Source: Castanea sativa
Lineage: Eukaryota; Streptophyta; Magnoliopsida; Fagales; Fagaceae
NCBI RefSeq assembly: GCF_040712315.1
Contig: NC_134019.1
Span: 40,081,873 to 40,145,872, forward strand
Length of the DNA: 64,000 nucleotides
Direction of reading: 5' to 3'
The stretch's first letter is position 1. Each line of letters starts with the position of its first letter. This document shows positions 57,280-64,000 of the stretch, piece after piece. The position numbers and the translations under genes were made by a program. The notes under the pieces were generated by a model. It was not told where the DNA came from, made no database searches, and saw only the letters and a list, made by a program, of their open reading frames with translations.

Positions 57280-57482
57280 CAAATAATGCTAAATTGTGGT
57301 ATATTGATTTAAATGTTTTTTTTTGTAAGAAGCTTTAAAATTTAAATAAATGAATTAGAACTTATTATTATTTTTTAATATGAGTAATTTAATATTAAAT
57401 AAAAAAATTCTTGATAAATTAGATAGAGTTTTCTCTATAAATCCTTTAATTTTTAAATTTTTAGCTATTAATTAAATATGTT

Positions 57483-58301
57483 TGTGGAAGAAAAAAATTA
57501 ACCAGTGTTTATTACTTGCTTAAGAACACAATTAATTTAGATTATGGGCTAAAATCAATTTGCAATGGGAATTTCGAATGAGAAACCAGACACTATTTCA
57601 CTCTTGTAAAAGCATATAAAAAAGTTTTTATTCATGTGATCTTTCTCGGTTACAATTCTCACTCTATGTGTTTATCTCTTTGTATTTTTTTGTGTCTTTC
57701 TTCTTTCTTCCTTTTTATATGAGTCAACTCCTTCTTTTTTATATTTTGTCCTTATCCACTTGGATAACTTCTGATTTTATCGATATTTTCTTTCTTAGTT
57801 TTTCATCATAAATGGAGCTTTCTAGGGCTTCTTCTTATTGTTTAGGCGTCCGTTTGGATAACTTTTGATCTTATTGGACTCTCTTTTTTTGGTTATTCAT
57901 CATGAATGAAGAATTTTGGTCTTTTTTACTGTTCAGGCTAGGTTTTGTGCATTAAATGCGGTGATGCCAGGCAGGTAACCTTCATTTAATGCAGGGGTTG
58001 TTGTGTAATCATCTAGAAGTCTCAGATAGCTTCCTTGGTGAAGTTGATCTTCTCGGAGACTTACCTTGGTAGTTCGAACGCTACTTCGAAATTAGGCTAG
58101 GACTTACCTTGGTAGTTCGGACACTACCTCAAAAATAGGCTAGGAAGGGAATTGGGCCTGATCAATAGTTTGAGGATTTGTATCTATTAGGATTAGAATG
58201 CGTTGGTCCGTGTTGGATTTGTTTCTTACATTTAGGCCAATACTTGAAATGGGTCCAATAGTTATCCCGTTATAACCAGGTCAATGTTTACCCCCACTAC
58301 A
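57483..58301. mobile_element. Solo LTR, family B
   Basis: The 819-bp block starts TGTGGAAG, ends CCCCACTACA and is flanked by ATGTT (57478-57482, 58302-58306). No coding remnants are present. The right end read on the minus strand (TGTAGTGGGGGTAAAC) suggests a minus orientation. It contains a 2 x 43 bp tandem repeat. Confidence 0.75.
58058..58143. repeat. Two 43-bp tandem units in the family B LTR
   Basis: Units at 58058-58100 and 58101-58143 both start GACTTACCTTGGTAGTTCG and end AGGCTAG, with a handful of mismatches. Confidence 0.75.
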
Positions 58302-58559
58302 ATGTTTAATATATTTATAATATTCTAGAAAGGTTACTTTGGTCTTTTCACAACATCAGTAACAATCTTTTCGAAAAAAAAAAAAAATCAGCAAAAATCA
58401 TATGGACCAACCAGTGAGCTCGAAGCCTCGAACCACATCATGACTAGACTAACCTCAAAAATTACAAAAACAAAATAATATCTTTTTTTTGGTTAAAAAA
58501 ATACAAACAAAATAATTAGCAATAATAAGCAAAATACCAAAAAGTAGTAGTACTAGTAT

Positions 58560-59108
58560 GGTAAAGTACACACGCTTTCGTAGTATTCACTTCCGGCACA
58601 AATCAAAACCCACACGAAACCTGCCACGTGGCTAAAACGTCAAATCAGCGGCGCTGAGGCCGGGTGCAAATTGGGAAAAACAAACCGCTAAACACGGAAT
58701 CAGAGGAAGCTTCCAACAACACGACGCGTTGTTTGAGTTTGAGTTTGAGTTTGAGTTCGGAGTGAGACTATGAGAGAGAGAGAGAATTTCGCTTCGTGGA
58801 GAAGTAGAAGACTTTTTTTTAGATCTCTCTCTCAAACTATAAAATCTCTATAAAAAAGCAATGTAATTTATTTAAATATATATATTTTTTCTATTTATTT
58901 TGATTGGGTTTCAGAAACTCAGAACTCGTTGAGTCACACTCTCTACCGAGTCGCCGGGTTGCAAAGTCAGAAAATCATCAAAGTCAAAAAAACACAGAAA
59001 TTCTCTTTTTGTTTGTTTTTAAGGTAAAGGGTATCCGAGGTTTCTCTTTTTTTTTGGCGGGAAAAATTGGAGCTATACTTTGATTCTTTTACTTATAATT
59101 CTCTGACC

Positions 59109-59147
<39 letters not shown>
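58560..59147 (+). promoter_or_regulatory. NIPA gene promoter and 5' leader
   Basis: A perfect 10-bp palindromic G-box, GCCACGTGGC, lies at 58623-58632. A (TTTGAG)n microsatellite occupies 58732-58756, and two TATA-like boxes lie at 58838-58844 and 58849-58856. The leader ends in a (GA)n run from 59111 to 59147 that touches the start codon. No ATG lies in the last 250 bases before the start. Confidence 0.6.
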
Positions 59148-59151
<4 letters not shown>

Positions 59152-62100
59152 GAATGTCAGACAATGCGAAAGGGCTGATACTAGCGGTGGCGTCGAGTGT
59201 GTTCATTGGGACGAGCTTCATCTTGAAGAAGAAAGGTCTTAAACAAGCTGGTTCCACTGGTACTCGTGCAGGTTTGTCATTTTTTTATTTTATTTTTTTG
59301 TTTATTCAATTGGGTATTTGGAAGTTTGTATCGGATCTCTATGGAGTGTTTGTTTGGCGGAGAAATCGGTGAATTTAGTTTGGATTGAATTTCAATGTAT
59401 TTTAGTTTTTAGATGCATTGTGTGTTTGTGTTTGATATAGAGGTTTTGTTTGATTTTGGTTTTTGAAGTTTGAATCTTTGTATTTGATAGGAAAGAAAGA
59501 TTCATTTTTTTTTTCACTGATTGAAGTTGGTAGTGTTGGGATTTTAATTACCGAGAAATACTGTCAGACACATCGGAGTGTAAATGTAGAGTGTGAAAGT
59601 TGTTGGATTTCGAGGTGGGTTTCTTTTTTAAATAGTAAATTGCTGTTAACTAAGAAAAAATGTTTGTTTGTTTGTTTTTTTTTTTAAAATTTTTTTTAAT
59701 GTCAAATGGCATTTCCTCATGTTTCTAACAATTATTTCCAGGTTTTAAATCCCCATCTTCTACATAAAACGTTTCATAAAAGAAATATATATTGAGCACA
59801 CTGATAGAGCTATCGGAATGTGTAGAAAATTGGAGCCAGTTGCTTTGGTTAGGCAGTAATGAGTGGCTTCTAATGGGTTCTGAACTATTAGGCCCCAGTG
59901 GCTAGAAGGGTTATTGAAGAACTATTGTATTGCTATTGGGGTAGTCTGTTTTGTAATACCCAGTTGAGATTGATTCATGGAAAGTTGAGAGGAAGAGGAG
60001 GAGAGTTAAAATGAGAGGGAAATGCTTGAAGTTTCTTGTTGCTATTATTGTCCTTGATCTGTCCAGTGTCAAATAGGAATGAAAGCTGTATGTTTTCTGG
60101 GGCCACTCATGTCATTGCTTTTTTTTTTTGCATGTGGACCGTGTGTCCAGTTCAGCACTGGATTGGATAGGAGCTATGCCCTTGTCTTTAAATTGTCGTT
60201 ATCGACTTTCTTGTTTTTGTTGTTTCTAAATGAGGTTGTCAATGCCTATTTCGCTGTGTGCAATTATGAAGTTGTCATGTTTCTTTGACATTTTACTCCA
60301 AAAAACGTTTTCCTGTTCTGCCTGTTTATTGTTTGTATCCTGATATATCTCAGTTATGAAAAACCAAAAATCTAGTTGCCTGTCTATTCAAGTGAGTCAT
60401 GAATAAGGAACTGTTAGTGACTAAACTATAGTCGTTTGATAGAGTAAAATTTTAAGATATAAATTTCAAAATATGTTAGAAATATACAATATGATGGGTT
60501 AAACACTAAACAGAAGTTACCGCTTACCATTGTTCTCATGAATTGAGGAAAAGGATATTAAACTTGGAATGCATTAAGGTTTAGTTTCAATATGTTTGAC
60601 AGTAGCAAAATTCTGAATTAATTATCAAACACAAATTTTCACTTATTAAAAGATAGAAAGCTAGTATTGTTGAATAGCTTATTGTAATGCTGTTATGTTA
60701 TGTGCTGTCAATCCTAGAGTTTATTGAGGTTATGTATGCCTTTTGTTTCCTGTAACTGACTTTTGTTTCTTTACTAATGTAGGAGTAGGAGGTTATACTT
60801 ATTTGCTAGAGCCACTTTGGTGGGCAGGCATGGTGACAAGTAAGTTCAGCAATAGTGATCTTACTCTCTCTCTCTCTCCTCTTTGAAATGGTAGGCAGAA
60901 TTGTATAATAGCTTTGATCTTATACTTTAATATTTCTGGACAATATAGTGATCGTTGGAGAGGTTGCAAACTTTGTGGCTTATGTCTATGCTCCAGCAGT
61001 TCTAGTAACCCCACTTGGTGCACTGAGTATAATTATCAGGTAAATGCCAATTTGAGATTTTCTTATATGTGGTAATTTCATATGGGAAACTGTTTGAACT
61101 TTGTTTCATAGCTTATATATTTGATTAATATGTGTGCAGTGCTGTTTTGGCTCACTTCTTGTTGAAGGAACGCCTGCAGAAGATGGGTGTTGTAGGATGT
61201 GTATCCTGCATTGTGGGATCAGTTATAATTGTAATCCATGCACCTCAGGAGCACACTCCAAGTTCTGTACAAGAAATCTGGATCTTGGCGACACAACCAG
61301 GTATATACAAATGTGTGCGTGTCTATAGTTTAGACCCCCCCCCCCTTTTTTTTTTTTTTTTTTTCTATCTTTGATGTTATTTGTGATTGACTGTTTATAT
61401 TCTTGAGATTACTAATTGTTTTCCCTTTCCGTTTCTCTTTCAACAGCCTTTCTAATATATGTTGTAGCTTCACTTTCAATAGTGCTGGCCTTTATTTTGC
61501 ACTTTGAACCTCGCTGTGGGCAGACAAATATACTAATCTACTTGGGAATTTGTTCTTTAATGGGTTCACTTACGGTAAAATTTTGTTTTTATCAGAAGGT
61601 TATCTATTATATATTGTACTATGTCATCAAGTTCCTATGGCATTTAAATTTCACAATGTAGTATTAATAATTTAATACCATCCTAATAATTTATCTTTGA
61701 AACCTTCCTGCATTTTGATTCAGGTTGTAAGCATAAAGGCCATTGGAATTGCAATTAAGCTTACATTGGAGGGAGTAAGTCAAATAGCTTATCCTCAGAC
61801 TTGGTTTTTTTTCACTGTAGCGGTCATCTGCGTCATTACACAATTAAATTACCTGAACAAGGTGAGTATGGTGTTATCATTGTTGGCAGTGGTACTATTC
61901 TCTGGTTGGATTTATATCTGTACGTGTAAAAACCAGTGTTGCTTTTGGAGTGACTAATCATCTCGTGCTAGGAAATCAAATTTCTACCTACTGTGCATGC
62001 TATAATTATTTGGCATATGAAAAATTATATATAAGATATGTCAAATCCAAGTTGATTACTTGCTTTCCCTAGGAGAGGGCTTGAATGTTACTCTTATTTT

Positions 62101-64000
62101 TATTAAAGTCTTCAAGCTAGAATGTAGTGGTCAGACAACCTTGGTGTGATAGCAAGCACCCTTCATCCAAGCAAATGTGTCACAGGTTTGAGTTCGGGAA
62201 TTAGCCTCTCTAAAGATTGGGGATAAGGTTGTCACTGAATACAGGAGTCTTGGATCAAGCATTCATAATTTTCAACCGTATTTATATTTGAATGTCAATT
62301 AATGGCATGAGTCATATGTCTGGAGCCTTAATGATCTGTGTCAATTTTCTGTCCTTCAAATTTATACACACAACTGTAAATTGGTCACATAAGACTGTAA
62401 GTTGGCTCCAATTAGGCATTCTGCGTATGCACCTGTCTGCTCTCGTCCTTAAGGTTTTCCAGTGAAATCATACCTCTGTTAATGCAAAATATTGAATACA
62501 TTGATGCCACTTCATAGAAACTTAAGTTTCTAAATAGTGTATGCTACTTAGATGGCTATTCCATCAATATGAGTTGGTTTTCAGGCTTTCTTTTAGTCCA
62601 AGTCTGTGTAGAAGTTTTTTTAATACCATGCCAATTGAAAGGGCCAGTTTCTCATGTTTGCTGATGTTTCTGGCATCTTAATTTCAGGCATTGGACACAT
62701 TCGATGCAGCAATTGTTTCTCCAGTATATTATGTAATGTTCACAACTCTGACTATCATTGCTAGTGCCATAATGTTCAAGGTAGATATCTCAAACATATC
62801 CTGAATTATGCTTCTGATGCTACATGATGCTTTTATAATTTGCATACATTACTGAGAAATGGTGAGCTGTAATCTTTTTCTTCTTGTATATTGTGCAGGA
62901 TTGGTCAGGTCAGACTGTCAGCAGCATTGCCTCTGAGATATGTGGATTCCTCACTGTGCTTTCAGGAACAATCATACTTCATGCGACCAGAGAACAGGAG
63001 CCACGTCCTGCTCTAGGTAATTTAACTTAATTATTCCAAAAATGCTTTTATTACCTTTGATTTGATACAGATCTAATCTATCATAGTTGATATGTTCTTG
63101 TGACCCTTTCAATATCTCCTTGGAACTCCATTTAACGTTAATAACTCAAACCCTTATACATCATTTAGTAAAACTTAAGCATTGACAGTTTCAAGAAGTA
63201 TACACGAATTAGACCATACGTGTTGGCACAAACCATGAGGATGTCAGAAATGAAACTTGATTTCTGCATAATCTATATCACCCTTGGACTGATGCCAATT
63301 GATTTTTTTGACTCTGACGAAACTTGCATTTGATCCCAACAAGGTCTGATAGTAAACCCTACCAAAGAGAGAAACTGACCTGGATAGTGGAAAATTCATA
63401 GTGTGTATTTTACAAGTAAAGATACAGACTCTCTGTATTCATTGGAAATAGTGGTTGGATTAGCATATTGAGTGGATTCCTCACAAGGAGGCCTTTTGAG
63501 ATTACAGAAAACCAAATTATTGCTTATGGACCGCAAGCTTTTTATCCTACCTAAGGTCCTGGTGGTAATTCTGGGTTGTTTAGAAAGAGGGTTTTCATCT
63601 TTTTCTTTCTTTTAAAAAAAAAAAAATATATTTTTCGGGTATGACTGCACCTATAGTTTGCGTGGATGGTGGGTCCTGTTGTGCCTTCTTAAATGTACTT
63701 GTTTGTCAAGGAACAGGACTGAATTATTTTTTAGAATTATGGGTAATCTTCAAGATATATATAGGTAAATACTTATTTGACCACAATGGGGTAGTACCCT
63801 CATCTACTTGTCCTCTTTCTTTGGAACTGGTAATTGTAAATTAAGCTGCTGTCTTGGACTGGGGCTAGATCCTGATTGGTTGTGGGGTTCCCCATGCCTG
63901 TCTGGGTGATGAATGTTATCTCAGAACTGCAGATGTTATTATTAGAATAATATAACAGGCTATCTCCTTTTGTGGCTCATTAACAGTGTGGCCAATTATC
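59148..64000 (+). CDS. NIPA: NIPA-family magnesium transporter, 3' end cut by window
   Basis: The family (DUF803) comprises multi-pass membrane proteins thought to carry Mg2+. Coding exons read as 59148-59271, 60783-60839, 60949-61039, 61140-61300, 61447-61574, 61724-61861, 62688-62780 and 62899-63016; all introns are GT-AG and phases agree, giving 303 codons so far. About nine hydrophobic segments are visible, from [18 protein letters not shown] near the N-terminus to [17 protein letters not shown] near residue 285. Hallmarks are [44 protein letters not shown] and [14 protein letters not shown]. The frame ends as REQEPRPAL, so a short cytosolic tail of perhaps 20-40 residues remains. An AG at 63985-63986 could begin exon 9, but its first codons do not look like the expected tail, so the last exon may lie beyond the window. 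Intron 1 (1.5 kb) is the longest. Confidence 0.92.
62139..62245 (+). mobile_element. SINE-like repeat in NIPA intron 6
   Basis: The stretch TTGGTGTGATAGCAAGCACC followed by a B-box-like GGTTTGAGTTC and TTAGCCTCTCTAAAGATTGG resembles a widespread plant tRNA-related repeat. No poly(A) tail or target duplication is evident, so its ends are approximate. Confidence 0.5.
63017..63986 (+). other. NIPA intron 8 (or last intron plus spacer)
   Basis: Non-coding sequence from the GT at 63017. It holds an A run (63614-63626) and short frames without domains. I cannot tell where the final exon starts. Confidence 0.45.

Noticed and set aside
58632..58835. 67-codon minus-strand frame upstream of NIPA
   Set aside because: It reads through the (TTTGAG)n microsatellite (SNSNSN) and the NIPA promoter. 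No homologue-like features.
1..64000. CRISPR arrays, operons, riboswitches, bacterial insertion sequences
   Set aside because: The window is plant nuclear DNA. Repeats seen are transposons, microsatellites or tandem duplications, none with regular spacer structure.
1..64000. tRNA or rRNA genes
   Set aside because: Only tRNA-like promoter boxes within SINE-like repeats were seen. None has a full cloverleaf I could recognise.

Overview
This is a stretch of AT-rich nuclear genome from a flowering plant, almost certainly a eudicot. The evidence is plant-type GT-AG introns, a complete NUP188-type nucleoporin gene, a plant cytosolic cyclophilin with the plant-specific loop, a plant NIPA-type magnesium transporter gene, and a rich set of plant transposons (Ty1/copia, Ty3/gypsy chromovirus, LINE, SINE, hAT, Tourist-like MITEs). 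A woody dicot, perhaps Fagaceae, is my guess from the look of the repeats. Nothing here proves a species.

Layout. 1-878: gene-free flank with one MITE-like element. 879-10680: a degenerate Ty1/copia element with 169-bp LTRs and a GGTCA target duplication. It is split in its protease region by a reverse-oriented Ty3/gypsy chromovirus (2271-7492, CAACC duplication). 10686-13740: gene-free AT-rich DNA. 13916-37091: a complete 32-exon NUP188 gene, about 1963 codons, all junctions GT-AG and all phases consistent. Its introns hold a solo LTR, two SINE-like insertions and two LINE pieces of one RTE-like type. 37092-41700: gene-free DNA with a small MITE, a degenerate hAT-type MITE, a clean 1493-bp non-autonomous hAT element and a duplicated block. 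42039-42560: an intronless cytosolic cyclophilin gene with a readable promoter. 43080-44470: the 3' part of an L1-type LINE, itself hit by a Tourist-like MITE. 45436-46425: a 990-bp non-autonomous element inserted in a tandem repeat. 47615-58301: a repeat zone with four solo LTRs (three of one family), a 1.1-kb tandem duplication and an (AT)n tract, and no gene I can support. 59148-64000: the first eight coding exons of a NIPA-family membrane protein gene that runs off the right edge.

The three genes are unrelated housekeeping genes (nuclear pore scaffold, prolyl isomerase, magnesium transport). They are all on the plus strand and each has its own promoter. I see no gene cluster or pathway. 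I found no evidence for a new biological system. The most unusual observations are a cluster of nine W-box motifs in the copia leader, several precisely datable nested insertions, a group of solo LTRs, and a 29-bp poly(T) insertion with an 11-bp target duplication.
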